Source: CAJXMH01 sp040220135
GTDB taxonomy: Bacteria; Bacteroidota; Bacteroidia; Flavobacteriales_E; Vicingaceae
DNA: 64,000 bases
Reading direction: 5' to 3'
Assembly: GCA_040220135.1 (NCBI GenBank)
Contig: JAVJTT010000013.1
Location: 1 to 64,000, forward strand
This document shows positions 33,585-42,757 of this stretch, one piece after another. A model generated the notes under the pieces. That model worked only from the letters and a program-made list of their open reading frames with translations, searched no databases and had not been told where the DNA came from. Every line of letters begins with the position of its first letter. The first letter of the stretch is position 1. The position numbers and the translations under genes are program-made.

Positions 33585-35980
33585 AACATTGAAGATATAG
33601 TTTTTAAACGACTTTTTACTTTTTCAAAAGCCTGTTCAAATGGTTTTTTATTTTTTTCAAAAAAAGTTGCTAATTCATCTCTTTTGTTTTCTGACATCCA
33701 TTCCATTTTTCCCATCTTATCTTCCAATTGACTAAGTCCGACCATTTTAAAGGTGGGTTTCATCTTGTGGGAAAGTTGGTAAGCTTGTTCCCAATTTTGT
33801 TTTTTAACCGAGTTTTTTAGGTTTTCAAAATCTTCCGGTCCATTCTTTAGAAAAACGGTCAACATTTCAATTTCAAACTCTTGATCTCCTTGGTATAAAT
33901 CCTCTAAATATTCCTCATCAAAATCGAGGGTAAGAGTCTCCGCCGCTTGATGGTATTTTCCTAATATCTGCTTAAGCTGAACTGGGCTGAAAGGCTTTGT
34001 CAAGTGTTCGTTCATGCCCACGGAAAATGCTTTTTCTCTGTCGTTTAACAAGGCAGAAGCGGTTAAGGCAATAATGGGAGAGTTTTGATTGGGATTTTTG
34101 GTTTCCCGAATGATTTTGGTTGCTTCATAACCGTTTATTTCCGGCATATTAATGTCTAGTAATAAGATGTCAAACTTTTGTATCCTACTTTTTTCTAGGC
34201 ATTGTTTGCCATCTTCAGCCAAAGTGTAGCTTACCTTAAACTTTTCTAGCAATTTTTTAATAAACTTTTGATTCACCGGATTATCTTCTGCCACAAGAAC
34301 GGACATACCGCAAAGAGAAATGTCATGCGCCAGCTTTTTATCCTTCAGTTGATTGGCATGCTCCGCTGATTTGTAAAAAGGGATTAAGAGGGTAAAGGTA
34401 GTTCCTTTGTTGAGTTCACTCTTTACCTGAATATTTCCGCCCATGAGTTCAACAAGGTGCTTGGCAATGGAAAGCCCCAAACCGGTGCCACCGTATCTTA
34501 CACTCGTGTTATAATCAGCTTGCTGAAAGCTTTCAAATATTCGGCTACATTGCTCAGTCGTCATGCCAATTCCACTATCTTTTACATGGAAGGCAAGGCT
34601 GACTGTTTTTTCATTTTCTGAGACTAATTCTACGCCAACTACGATACTTCCTTTGTCGGTGAACTTTTCTGCATTGCTCAATAAGTTAGCAAAGATCTGG
34701 TTTAGGTATTTTTGATCAGCTTCTACAATTTGATCAAAATCAGCCTTCCAATCCAACCTTACTTCCAAGTTTTTCTTTTGAGCTTTAATCGCATATGAAG
34801 CAACTTGACCTTCAAGCAGTTCTTTTAAGTTCAAAGGGGTGTGATGAAATTCAAGTTCTCCGGATTCAATTTTTGAAATATCCAAAATGTCGCTAACCAT
34901 ATGAAGCAATTGCTCTGAAGAATATTTTATAGTTGTCAAGTAATCTTCTTGCTCTTCACTAATTTCAGTATCTTCTAATAAGTGGGTCATGCCAATTACA
35001 GCATTTAGCGGGGTTCTAATTTCATGACTCATGTGAGCTAGGAAATCTTCTTTCGCCTTTGACGACTCCTCGGCCATGGCTTTTGCGCTTTCTAATTGGT
35101 GCATCAGCTTTTTTTGCTCAGTTACATCCATGTGAATGCCAATGGAACCGACATAGTTTCCTGAACTATCGTACCTGGGTGCACCTGATATCATGAGCCA
35201 GATGGTTTGCCCGTCTTTGCGTTTGCATTTTACTTCATACACATCAGAAAGTCCTTTTTCTCGCAGCTCGTGTTTTCCATCTATTAACTCTTTGCTTAGC
35301 GGGTCGGTTAGAATCGTGGAAGGGTCTTTTCCCATTAACTCCTTTTCGCTGTAGCCGGTCATTTCACAAAAGCGCTCATATGCTTTTACCACTAAGCCAT
35401 CAGGGTCTACTTCTAACAGACCTAACTGCATATTGGCTATCACTCTTTTGTACTTTTCTTCGCTCCGTTTTAGGGCTATCTCGGCTTGTTTTTGTTTGGT
35501 AATGTCTCTTGCTACACCTGATACTCCAAGTATTTCACCATTTTCTATAATCAAAGAAACGTTTTGGCCTAGCCAAACTATTTCTCCGGCCTTATTATGA
35601 ACTCTAAATTCTTTGTAGGTGTTTTCCTTTTTATCTGCCCTTTGTTTTAGGTAAAAGTTGATTACCTCTTCTTGGTCTTCTGCTATGACTAAGTCGGTGA
35701 AATGCTTCCCTAAGATTTCTTCCTTTTTAAATCCCAATATTTTTTCGCTCACTGTGTTTACAAAAATGCAGTGGCCGCTTTCATTTCCTCGATAAATTAT
35801 GTCGTTGGCTTGTTCAACAATCTTCTGATAGCGATTCTCTAGCGACGAGTAAAGTGCTTTTAACTCTTGATTAGCTTGATACAATTCAAGAGATTTCTCT
35901 TCCAAGATCTTCTCAGAATCTTTTCGAGCTTTTCGTTCTCTTTTTAAAAGACGTTTTAGTGCCTCTTTTTCTTCACTCAT
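33581..35980 (-). CDS. Hybrid histidine kinase: PAS-PAS-HisKA-HATPase-REC-HPt
   Basis: The 799 residues show no membrane segment, so the kinase is cytosolic. A coiled coil (about 1-60) precedes two PAS domains (about 55-165 and 175-290). HisKA has His319 in FLAHMSHEIRTPLN. The ATPase has NLLSNAEKFT, DSGIGM and GGTGLGLSI. A receiver follows (about 555-675) with AEDNPVNQKF and LLLDINMPEING. The C-terminal HPt domain has a histidine in LSHKMKP. With no obvious sensor of its own beyond PAS, it probably receives its signal from the coupled H-NOX protein, and its HPt can pass phosphate to the LytTR regulators. Confidence 0.93.
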   Translation of the reverse strand: MSEEKEALKRLLKRERKARKDSEKILEEKSLELYQANQELKALYSSLENRYQKIVEQANDIIYRGNESGHCIFVNTVSEKILGFKKEEILGKHFTDLVIAEDQEEVINFYLKQRADKKENTYKEFRVHNKAGEIVWLGQNVSLIIENGEILGVSGVARDITKQKQAEIALKRSEEKYKRVIANMQLGLLEVDPDGLVVKAYERFCEMTGYSEKELMGKDPSTILTDPLSKELIDGKHELREKGLSDVYEVKCKRKDGQTIWLMISGAPRYDSSGNYVGSIGIHMDVTEQKKLMHQLESAKAMAEESSKAKEDFLAHMSHEIRTPLNAVIGMTHLLEDTEISEEQEDYLTTIKYSSEQLLHMVSDILDISKIESGELEFHHTPLNLKELLEGQVASYAIKAQKKNLEVRLDWKADFDQIVEADQKYLNQIFANLLSNAEKFTDKGSIVVGVELVSENEKTVSLAFHVKDSGIGMTTEQCSRIFESFQQADYNTSVRYGGTGLGLSIAKHLVELMGGNIQVKSELNKGTTFTLLIPFYKSAEHANQLKDKKLAHDISLCGMSVLVAEDNPVNQKFIKKLLEKFKVSYTLAEDGKQCLEKSRIQKFDILLLDINMPEINGYEATKIIRETKNPNQNSPIIALTASALLNDREKAFSVGMNEHLTKPFSPVQLKQILGKYHQAAETLTLDFDEEYLEDLYQGDQEFEIEMLTVFLKNGPEDFENLKNSVKKQNWEQAYQLSHKMKPTFKMVGLSQLEDKMGKMEWMSENKRDELATFFEKNKKPFEQAFEKVKSRLKTISSML

Positions 35981-36516
35981 TTTTTATGCAGCCTAAATTC
36001 AACTACCGAATGATCTTCTTTTAAAGCCTTCATCTCGACTTGAATGTCTTCTTTAAAATAGGCGATGCAACCTTCAATTAAGCCCTTGGCAAAAGCAGCT
36101 AGTTTGCGTTCCGAGTGATAAACCATTTTTAATGTTTTGTCATCTACTTGGCTGATGTCAAAACTTGGAAGCTCAGCATCGGGGTATAGCTTGAGAACTT
36201 CTACATGTATGTGATTTTCTATGCTAGAAAGAAATTGGAAAGCGCTTTTTACGCCCTGAAAAAAGGAGGGATAACTTTGAAGGAGAACATCAAAAAAATG
36301 CTTACCGTAAACTTCCAATAAATCACCTACAGGAACATTAACTTCTTTACTTAAGTTGGTGACCAAAAGCACCATTTCTGCATGGTCATATGTTCCTACT
36401 GCAGTATAAGCACCACCTGAGGCTAGTTTGTTTTCTTCAACAACCTTATCTAAAGTTAGAAGCCCAAATTTGTCTTCTACCATTTCTAGAAATTCAGTAA
36501 AAACAATTCCTTTCAT
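35977..36516 (-). CDS. hnoX: H-NOX haem nitric-oxide-binding sensor
   Basis: The 179 residues match stand-alone H-NOX proteins. The start MKGIVFTEFLEMVEDKFG is typical. The proximal haem ligand is His104 in IHVEVLKLYP. The Y-x-S-x-R motif that holds the haem propionates is Tyr133, Ser135 and Arg137 (YHSER). The position corresponding to the distal Tyr140 of oxygen-binding H-NOX is Phe142, so NO selectivity is predicted. The gene overlaps the hybrid kinase by four bases; H-NOX proteins commonly inhibit such kinases when NO is bound. Confidence 0.94.
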   Translation of the reverse strand: MKGIVFTEFLEMVEDKFGLLTLDKVVEENKLASGGAYTAVGTYDHAEMVLLVTNLSKEVNVPVGDLLEVYGKHFFDVLLQSYPSFFQGVKSAFQFLSSIENHIHVEVLKLYPDAELPSFDISQVDDKTLKMVYHSERKLAAFAKGLIEGCIAYFKEDIQVEMKALKEDHSVVEFRLHKK

Positions 36517-36575
36517 AATAAGCGATTTTTATCTGTTTCTTCAACGAAGAAATGAAGACAAGGTTTCCCTAAAAA

Positions 36576-37286
36576 CTATCCTTCAAAAAGAAAAGTAACA
36601 AAAAACATTTTTGGGACAATTTTCTCCACCGGATCAGAAAGTTCGGTATCGTCTCGAATTAATACATTTTGAAGGCCGTAGGACATTTTTAGCTCTATGG
36701 CAAATTTAAAGTAAGGTAGGAAAAAGTCTGTGCCTACTCCTACTTCTGCAGAAGTAGTATTTCGCTTTAATTTTACAATTGACTCTGGGATGTCTTCGTT
36801 TTTTACGTCTTCATTTGAGGCGAGATCGATTGAATATTTTGCCCCAGCCACAATGTAAGCGGCGAAGTTATTTAAACGGGCAGAGCGGTACTTGAAGAGA
36901 ATGGGGAAATCTAAATAAGTCGATTCGATTTGTCGTTGTACTAAGTTTGGCTCCCCGTCTGCGCCAATGAACAAATAATCTAAGTTCCGCTGTGCAAAAA
37001 CCAAAGTGGGCAAAAATCGAACCCCAAAATACTTATGCAAGTGCAACTCTGAAACGATACCTAAGTTAAAACCGCCTTGGTTGATCACATCAATGGATGC
37101 AAGAGAATCTTGAATGGTATTGAAAGGCTGACGATGCAAGGTGAATCCTCCTGAATTTAAACCCAAAGAAAAACCAAAGTGAGTGGTTTTGGCATCAAAC
37201 TTTTGTAGGTTTTCAACCTTGGGTTTCTGGGCTAAGATCAAACCGCTGAAGAGTGCTAAAAAACTAAGTATAAATCCTTTTTTCAT
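36576..37286 (-). CDS. porT: PorT-type outer-membrane protein of the type IX secretion system
   Basis: The 236 residues from the 37286 ATG start with MKKGFILSF and a signal peptide ending LAQ. The outer-membrane beta-barrel pattern is visible in GFSLGLNSGGFTLHRQP, YFGVRFLPTLVFAQRNLDYLF and LDFPILFKYRSARLNNF. The position next to menG/ubiE is a known feature of porT in Bacteroidota. PorT is required for T9SS secretion and gliding. It is the only dedicated core T9SS gene in the window; the substrates at 13404, 17046, 44923 and 48558 depend on this pathway. Confidence 0.85.
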   Translation of the reverse strand: MKKGFILSFLALFSGLILAQKPKVENLQKFDAKTTHFGFSLGLNSGGFTLHRQPFNTIQDSLASIDVINQGGFNLGIVSELHLHKYFGVRFLPTLVFAQRNLDYLFIGADGEPNLVQRQIESTYLDFPILFKYRSARLNNFAAYIVAGAKYSIDLASNEDVKNEDIPESIVKLKRNTTSAEVGVGTDFFLPYFKFAIELKMSYGLQNVLIRDDTELSDPVEKIVPKMFFVTFLFEG

Positions 37287-37316
37287 GCTTGAATAGAAAA
37301 CGCTCATTACTACCTT

Positions 37317-38045
37317 TTATTTTTCGGCTACATAGATACTTGCTACACCGGCAAAAAGCGAGACAGTTTGACGGTGAGTGTAACCCACTTTGTTTAAAAT
37401 AGCCTCAAAGTTTTTTCCTTCCGGAAAAGCATTTACCGATTCCGGTAAATAGCTGTAGGCTGAAGAATCTTTTGAAACCTTTTTGCCAATTAAAGGCAAA
37501 AGATTATGGAAATAAAAATTATAGAGCTGTTTTATAGGAAACGTTTTAGGTTTTGAGAATTCTAAAATGATGGCTTTAGCGCCAGGTTTCAAAACGCGTT
37601 TCATTTCTTTTAAGCCGGCTTCTAAATCTTCGAAGTTTCGCACCCCAAAAGCAACGGTTAAAGCATCAAATTTTTCATCTTCAAAGGGAATGTTTTCAGA
37701 ATCGCCATAGCGTAGTTCTATTCGATCATCGAAACTTTTCTCTTTTAGCTTAAGGCGTCCATGGTCAAGCATGCCCTCGCTAATGTCTATGCCATATACC
37801 TTTTCGGGATTCAAGCGTAAGCTTTCAATGGCAAAGTCGGCAGTGCCCGTAGCAACATCAAGCATAATTTTAGGCTGGTCGGAAGCGAGCAGACGAACTG
37901 CTTTTTTACGCCAAAGCTTATCAATTCCTAGTGATAAAAAGTGATTTAAAAAGTCGTAGCGATGCGAAATGTTATCAAACATTTCGGCTACTTGTTGCTT
38001 TTTGCTGCTTTGCTTATCCTTATAAGGAACTACCTTTTCTGCCAT
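37317..38045 (-). CDS. menG: Demethylmenaquinone methyltransferase (UbiE/MenG)
   Basis: SAM-dependent C-methyltransferase completing menaquinone; Bacteroidota use menaquinone, so the MenG role is favoured. The ATG at 38045 (MAEKVVPYKD) is chosen over a TTG six bases upstream. Motifs are MFDNISHRYDFLNHFLSLGID, MLDVATGTADFAIE, DISEGMLDHGR and VAFGVRNFEDL. A TACTTTTG promoter lies just upstream. porT follows downstream in the same direction, 30 bases on. Confidence 0.95.
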   Translation of the reverse strand: MAEKVVPYKDKQSSKKQQVAEMFDNISHRYDFLNHFLSLGIDKLWRKKAVRLLASDQPKIMLDVATGTADFAIESLRLNPEKVYGIDISEGMLDHGRLKLKEKSFDDRIELRYGDSENIPFEDEKFDALTVAFGVRNFEDLEAGLKEMKRVLKPGAKAIILEFSKPKTFPIKQLYNFYFHNLLPLIGKKVSKDSSAYSYLPESVNAFPEGKNFEAILNKVGYTHRQTVSLFAGVASIYVAEK

Positions 38046-38061
38046 ACCCAAAACTATTTTG

Positions 38062-38069
38062 CAAAAGTA
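38062..38069 (-). promoter_or_regulatory. Putative menG-porT promoter
   Basis: Read leftward the sequence is TACTTTTG. It predicts a start near 38059, giving a leader of about 14 bases before the 38045 ATG. Confidence 0.5.
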
Positions 38070-38100
38070 CGCTTTGCGACTTGTAATTGTTCAATCTCTG

Positions 38101-39657
38101 CTACTTTTCCACTCGTTTTTGATAGGCTCCCTCTTCATCGTGAATTAATGAAAATAAGCGGTTCCATCGAATCTTGTTCAGGCTAAACCAACTTTCATTC
38201 GGGTCTAATGACAACCAAATAAAAACAGCTTTTCCTACAATGTGATCTTCCGGTACAAAGCCCCAGAAACGACTGTCTTGGGAATTATGACGGTTATCTC
38301 CCATCATCCAATAGTAGTCCATTTCAACCGTATAAGTCGTGGTCGCTTCGCCGTCAATGTAAATCTTGTCTCCTTTTACTTCCAGTTCATGCCCTTCATA
38401 CACGCGAATGATACGATCGTAATAGGGTAAATTTTTTAAACTTAGTTCAACTATTTCGCCGGCAAAAGGAATGTTTATGGGGCCAAAGTTATCTTCTGTC
38501 CAAGAAGTGGTATCCGTATTGGGGAAAATAGGGTTCTTCATCATTCTACCATCGTCGTAAAAACCTACTTTCTTTATGGATTTTTCCACTTTCTTCACCT
38601 GAGGTAAGCCCTTGATATAAGCCAAATTTTCCTCAGTTAAATGCATTTCCCATACATTGTTCATCTTGGTGGGACCAAACTCAGTGATGTCTCGATCAAT
38701 TAAAGCTTCTGGTCTAAATCCGCGACCATCGGTTTGTATATAATAGCCAAACTGCATGCCTTCCGGCTCATGGGCTTTCTCATCATTAATGTAGAGTTCA
38801 GCATCTTTTATCGCTAGCTTATCTCCCGGCAAGCCTACACAGCGTTTAATGTAATTTTCTCGCTTATCAACCGGACGAGTTATTACGTCAAATTCATTCC
38901 AAATTCTTTTTCTACCGTAATCGTTGATCATTTGGTAGTAGGTGCGATTTTGATGCTGTACAACCACTGTATCGCCGGCCGGAAAGTTAAAAACAACCGC
39001 TTCGTTTCGCTTTACATCTTGGAACTTAGGCAATCGAGCATAAGGCAGTTGAATCAGCTCAGAGTATGATTTTACATTAGAGGTAAAGGGCAAGGTGTGA
39101 TGCGCAAAAGGAAAGAAAATAGGGGTATTCGGAATTCGACTTCCGTAGTTCACTTTACTCACAAATAAGAAATCGCCTACCAACAGGGATTTTTCCATGG
39201 AAGAAGTTGGAATGGTAAAGGCTTCAATGTAAATTGCCCGAATCAAAGTGGCGGCGATTACAGCAAATGAGATGGCATCGGCCCACTCTCGATTCTTAGA
39301 TTTCTTATAATTTTTTACAAATTGGTGACCTTTCCAAGGGTACTTGTCAGACATACCTACATAAGTTAGGTAAAATGGGGTGGCTACCACGCCAAGTGCG
39401 TGTTCCCAATAAGATAAAATGCCTAAGTGTTTTAACAGTTCAACAATAATGCCCACCCAAATAATAAAACCAATAAAGGGTAAATAGTAAATGGCAACCC
39501 AATACCATGGCTTTTGGATCAGTTTAACCGCTGTGTATATCCCAAAAAAGGGGACGAGAATCTTCCAACCTCCTTCACCGGCCTTTTCAAAAATGAGGTA
39601 AAGCCCAATGTGCGAAAGGATAAAGTAGGCTAGGAGGATAATTATGGTAGTTGTCAT
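38101..39657 (-). CDS. lepB: Signal peptidase I, long form with multi-span N-terminus
   Basis: Removes signal peptides from exported pre-proteins. The 518 residues exceed the usual length. The N-terminal 100 residues contain three or four membrane segments of a DUF5684-like type, then an anchor near 128-145. The catalytic Ser153 lies in IPTSSMEKSLL, and the general-base lysine is in YIKRCVGLPGD. The C-terminal GDNRHNSQDSRFWG is the family signature. It lies between dapB (upstream) and menG (downstream), matching the Bacteroidota order parA-parB-DUF5683-dapB-lepB. Confidence 0.96.
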   Translation of the reverse strand: MTTTIIILLAYFILSHIGLYLIFEKAGEGGWKILVPFFGIYTAVKLIQKPWYWVAIYYLPFIGFIIWVGIIVELLKHLGILSYWEHALGVVATPFYLTYVGMSDKYPWKGHQFVKNYKKSKNREWADAISFAVIAATLIRAIYIEAFTIPTSSMEKSLLVGDFLFVSKVNYGSRIPNTPIFFPFAHHTLPFTSNVKSYSELIQLPYARLPKFQDVKRNEAVVFNFPAGDTVVVQHQNRTYYQMINDYGRKRIWNEFDVITRPVDKRENYIKRCVGLPGDKLAIKDAELYINDEKAHEPEGMQFGYYIQTDGRGFRPEALIDRDITEFGPTKMNNVWEMHLTEENLAYIKGLPQVKKVEKSIKKVGFYDDGRMMKNPIFPNTDTTSWTEDNFGPINIPFAGEIVELSLKNLPYYDRIIRVYEGHELEVKGDKIYIDGEATTTYTVEMDYYWMMGDNRHNSQDSRFWGFVPEDHIVGKAVFIWLSLDPNESWFSLNKIRWNRLFSLIHDEEGAYQKRVEK

Positions 39658-39660
39658 TTT

Positions 39661-40377
39661 TTAAAACTTTAGTAGATCTTTCATGGTAAATAGGCCTTTT
39701 TTGTCTGCAATATACTCTGCGGCTAAAACGGCTCCAAGCCCAAACCCATCGCGGCTTTTGGCTTGATGACTGATGCTGATGCTGTCAATTTCAGAATCAT
39801 AAGTAATGGTATGCGTTCCTTTTACTTCTGCTTCACGGTAAGATAAAACATCTAAACAGTGATCATCTTTTGTCTTTTCATTTTTCCAATCGTTGTAAGC
39901 GGTATGATGCTTGATCAAATCTTCTGCCAAACTAATGGCTGTGCCACTTGGGCTGTCTAGCTTTTCTGTGTGGTGAATTTCTTCGATTTTCGCTCGGTAT
40001 TCAGTTCTTGTTTCAATCAGACTTGCTAATTGGCGATTGAGTTCAAAAAATAGGTTAACTCCTACGCTAAAGTTAGTGGCTGCAAGTAAACTGCCTTCTT
40101 TTTCTTCACAAGCTGCTTTTACCTCTTCCCATTGGTGATACCAACCTGTGGTACCCACTGCCACTGGAACCTCGGCTGAAAAGCAAGCTTTTATGTTTGA
40201 AACCGCGAAATCTGGCAGGCTAAACTCAATGGCTGCATCTGCTTTTGCCAAGCTGCCATCGTGTAGTTTGTCGGTGTTTTCTGAAGTAATCTTGAGAATA
40301 ACTTCATGACCTCGCTGCAAAGCGATTCTTTCAATCACTTTACCCATCTTTCCATATCCAATAAGGGCTAGTTTCAT
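39661..40377 (-). CDS. dapB: 4-hydroxy-tetrahydrodipicolinate reductase
   Basis: NAD(P)H-dependent step of the lysine/diaminopimelate pathway. The 238 residues have the nucleotide site LIGYGKMGKVIE at the N-terminus, AVGTTGWY, and the catalytic signature EEIHHTEKLDSPSGTA. The gene is three bases from lepB and probably cotranscribed with it. The length suits the short Bacteroidota form. Confidence 0.96.
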   Translation of the reverse strand: MKLALIGYGKMGKVIERIALQRGHEVILKITSENTDKLHDGSLAKADAAIEFSLPDFAVSNIKACFSAEVPVAVGTTGWYHQWEEVKAACEEKEGSLLAATNFSVGVNLFFELNRQLASLIETRTEYRAKIEEIHHTEKLDSPSGTAISLAEDLIKHHTAYNDWKNEKTKDDHCLDVLSYREAEVKGTHTITYDSEIDSISISHQAKSRDGFGLGAVLAAEYIADKKGLFTMKDLLKF

Positions 40378-40400
40378 AAAGTCTAAAGTAGGTTTGGCTT

Positions 40401-40408
40401 CAAAAATA
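40401..40408 (-). promoter_or_regulatory. Putative dapB-lepB promoter
   Basis: Read leftward the element is TATTTTTG (TAnnTTTG), predicting a leader of about 20 bases before the dapB ATG. Confidence 0.45.
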
Positions 40409-40438
40409 GGCCAATTGAATTACATGCTCGGTTTATCA

Positions 40439-41029
40439 TTAGTGATGAGAGGCCTTTTTACCAAATTTTAAGGTTAAGGTGATGGATGGAATGGGCTCTA
40501 GTCGGCGTGGTGCAATAAATTGTACATTGGGCTTAATGCTTGCCGATAGGTCATCACTGACATCAAAATAATAGAGGTGAGCGTCTACGGCTGCATCTAC
40601 AATGTTTAGCATGTAAGCCACCCCGGTTAGCACAAAAAGTAAATCTCGATTTCTTCTGTGGTAGTCGATCAAGTTTTCCAAGTTCTCATCGGTATAAACG
40701 TCATCGTATTTAGTGTCTACCGTAGAAGGGTCCTCATCTACACGATACAAATAAGCTTGTTTGAACTCTTCAAACTGATCTCTTTGATCTAAGGCAAAGT
40801 ATAAGGGAACCCCAATAGCAGCATATACTAATGGAATTTTCCAATATTTTTTGTTGTAAGCCTGTCCTAAACCGGGTACAGCTGCGCTTAACAAAGTCGC
40901 TTTTTTAGGTGAGTGCTTTTCCGGTACAGAAATTCGGATGGTATCACTTGCTTTTACCTCTTGTGCCTTAACTTCAGGCAAAACAAACAAGGCAATTGTA
41001 AAAAATAAAAGGAAGCTATAAGCCTTCAT
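40439..41029 (-). CDS. DUF5683 membrane-associated protein
   Basis: The 196 residues have a signal peptide ending VKAQ. The DUF5683 signature is LLSAAVPGLGQAYNKKYWKI followed by a membrane span (about 65-82). A second hydrophobic segment covers about 130-148 (LLFVLTGVAYMLNIVDAAVDAHL). The family is consistently found between parB and dapB in Bacteroidota; its function is unknown. The pattern suggests an envelope protein of the TM2/P-loop-less group. Confidence 0.9.
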   Translation of the reverse strand: MKAYSFLLFFTIALFVLPEVKAQEVKASDTIRISVPEKHSPKKATLLSAAVPGLGQAYNKKYWKIPLVYAAIGVPLYFALDQRDQFEEFKQAYLYRVDEDPSTVDTKYDDVYTDENLENLIDYHRRNRDLLFVLTGVAYMLNIVDAAVDAHLYYFDVSDDLSASIKPNVQFIAPRRLEPIPSITLTLKFGKKASHH

Positions 41030-41040
41030 AGGCTCTGACT

Positions 41041-41928
41041 TTAAAGGTCTAGTTTCTTTAGGATTTTATCGAGGTCTGCTTCTGAATCGAATGGGATAAC
41101 AATTCGACCTTTGTCTACATCTTTGCGCTGAAATTTAACTTTCGTATCAAAGTGGTCGGCTAAAGTAGCTCGCAGTTTTTTATCGGTTAACGAAAGCGGT
41201 AAAACAGAAGAGTTGTGTTTTTTCGGTTGGTCTGCTTTTTTGCTCTTGGCCAGTTCTTCCGTTTTTCGAACGGAAAGCGTTTCTTCTAAAATCTTATTGT
41301 ACAGCTCTAATTGGGCTTCCGGATTTTGAATATTGATCAGCGCACGTGCATGACCCATAGTAATCTTGTGGTCGCGAATGCCGTTTTGAATGTCGGCTGG
41401 CAACTTTAAAAGTCTAAGGTAGTTTGAAATAGTGCTCCGCTTTTTTCCAACTCGTTGACTTAATTCTTCTTGTGTGAGTTTACACTCGTCGATCAAGCGC
41501 TGATAGGAGATGGCTACTTCAATGGCATCTAGGTTAGAGCGTTGGATGTTTTCCACCAAGGCCATTTCCAACATACTTTGGTCGTTGGCTACTCTTACAT
41601 AAGCAGGAATGCTACTTAGACCGGCCATTTGAGAAGCGCGAAACCTTCGTTCTCCGGAAATCAATTGATAAGTATCGTAACCCATTTTTCGAACCGTAAC
41701 CGGCTGAATAATTCCCAATTCTTTAATCGATTGGGCAAGCTCTTGCAAGGCTTCTTCTTCAAACTGAGTTCGTGGCTGAAATGGATTGGCTTCTATTTTG
41801 CTGATCTCGATTTCAGAAACAGAGCCGACGGTTTTACCGCTGCTCACTTCCTCCTTTTGAGTAATGTCTGTTTTTTGATCTTCTAAGAGCGCACTTAAGC
41901 CTCTTCCTAAAGCAGGTTTTTTGCTCAT
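41041..41928 (-). CDS. parB: Chromosome-partitioning protein ParB
   Basis: The 295 residues show the N-terminal GRGLSALLED (ParA-contact), the CTPase/N-terminal domain with NPFQPRTQF and ISGERRFRASQMAG, and a helix-turn-helix (LTQEELSQRVGKKRSTISNY). A C-terminal dimerisation domain follows. The gene overlaps parA by four bases (ATGA). parS sites were not identified with confidence in the window. Confidence 0.97.
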   Translation of the reverse strand: MSKKPALGRGLSALLEDQKTDITQKEEVSSGKTVGSVSEIEISKIEANPFQPRTQFEEEALQELAQSIKELGIIQPVTVRKMGYDTYQLISGERRFRASQMAGLSSIPAYVRVANDQSMLEMALVENIQRSNLDAIEVAISYQRLIDECKLTQEELSQRVGKKRSTISNYLRLLKLPADIQNGIRDHKITMGHARALINIQNPEAQLELYNKILEETLSVRKTEELAKSKKADQPKKHNSSVLPLSLTDKKLRATLADHFDTKVKFQRKDVDKGRIVIPFDSEADLDKILKKLDL

Positions 41929-42737
41929 TCTTCTTCTACATCAATGATTTTCTCCGATTGCTTGATCTTAGTGAGATCGTTCTTTTGCAATATTTCTCTG
42001 GCTAAGTTAAGATAATTTACAGCGCCTTTGCAGCTAGCATCGTGCATGATAATGGTTTCCCCATGGCTCGGTGCTTCGCCCAACCTGGTGTTTCGCTGAA
42101 TGATGGTATCAAATACCATCTGCTGAAAATGCGTTTTTACTTCTTCTACCACTTGGTTCGATAAGCGCAGGCGAATATCATACATCGTCAGCAGTAAACC
42201 TTCAATACTCAAATCGGGGTTTAATCGAGCTTGAACGATCTTTATGGTGTTTAACAATTTCCCTAAACCTTCCAAAGCAAAATATTCACATTGCACCGGA
42301 ATAATTACAGAATCTGAGGCGGTTAAAGAGTTAACGGTTATCAAGCCCAAAGAAGGGGAGCAGTCAATGATGATGAAATCGTATTCGTCTTTCACCTTGT
42401 TCAAGGCATGACGCATCATTTTTTCCCGAGAAGGCATGTTGATCATTTCAATTTCAGCTCCCACCAAGTCAATGTGAGCAGGAAGTAGATCAAGGTTTGG
42501 CGAATTGGTCTCAATAATAATGTCTTTGGGCTCAATTTCGTTGACAATACATTCGTAAATACTCGTTTTTACATTCCTCGGATCAATACCAACCCCGGAG
42601 GTAGCATTGGCCTGTGGGTCGGCATCAACTAACAACACCTTTCGCTCTAATACCCCAAGGGCACCAGCTAAATTAATGGCAGTGGTTGTTTTTCCTACTC
42701 CTCCTTTCTGATTGGCTACTGAAATGATCTTGCCCAT
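41925..42737 (-). CDS. parA: Chromosome-partitioning ATPase ParA/Soj
   Basis: The 270 residues show the deviant Walker A NQKGGVGKTTTAINLAGAL at the N-terminus, the VDADPQANAT switch motif, and DFIIIDCSPSLGLIT. The length fits the small chromosomal Soj type without an N-terminal regulator domain. It is followed in the same operon by parB and the DUF5683 gene, and may be preceded by the UPF0173 hydrolase 20 bases upstream. Confidence 0.97.
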   Translation of the reverse strand: MGKIISVANQKGGVGKTTTAINLAGALGVLERKVLLVDADPQANATSGVGIDPRNVKTSIYECIVNEIEPKDIIIETNSPNLDLLPAHIDLVGAEIEMINMPSREKMMRHALNKVKDEYDFIIIDCSPSLGLITVNSLTASDSVIIPVQCEYFALEGLGKLLNTIKIVQARLNPDLSIEGLLLTMYDIRLRLSNQVVEEVKTHFQQMVFDTIIQRNTRLGEAPSHGETIIMHDASCKGAVNYLNLAREILQKNDLTKIKQSEKIIDVEEE

Positions 42738-42757
42738 ATATATTCTATACTAGTGGT

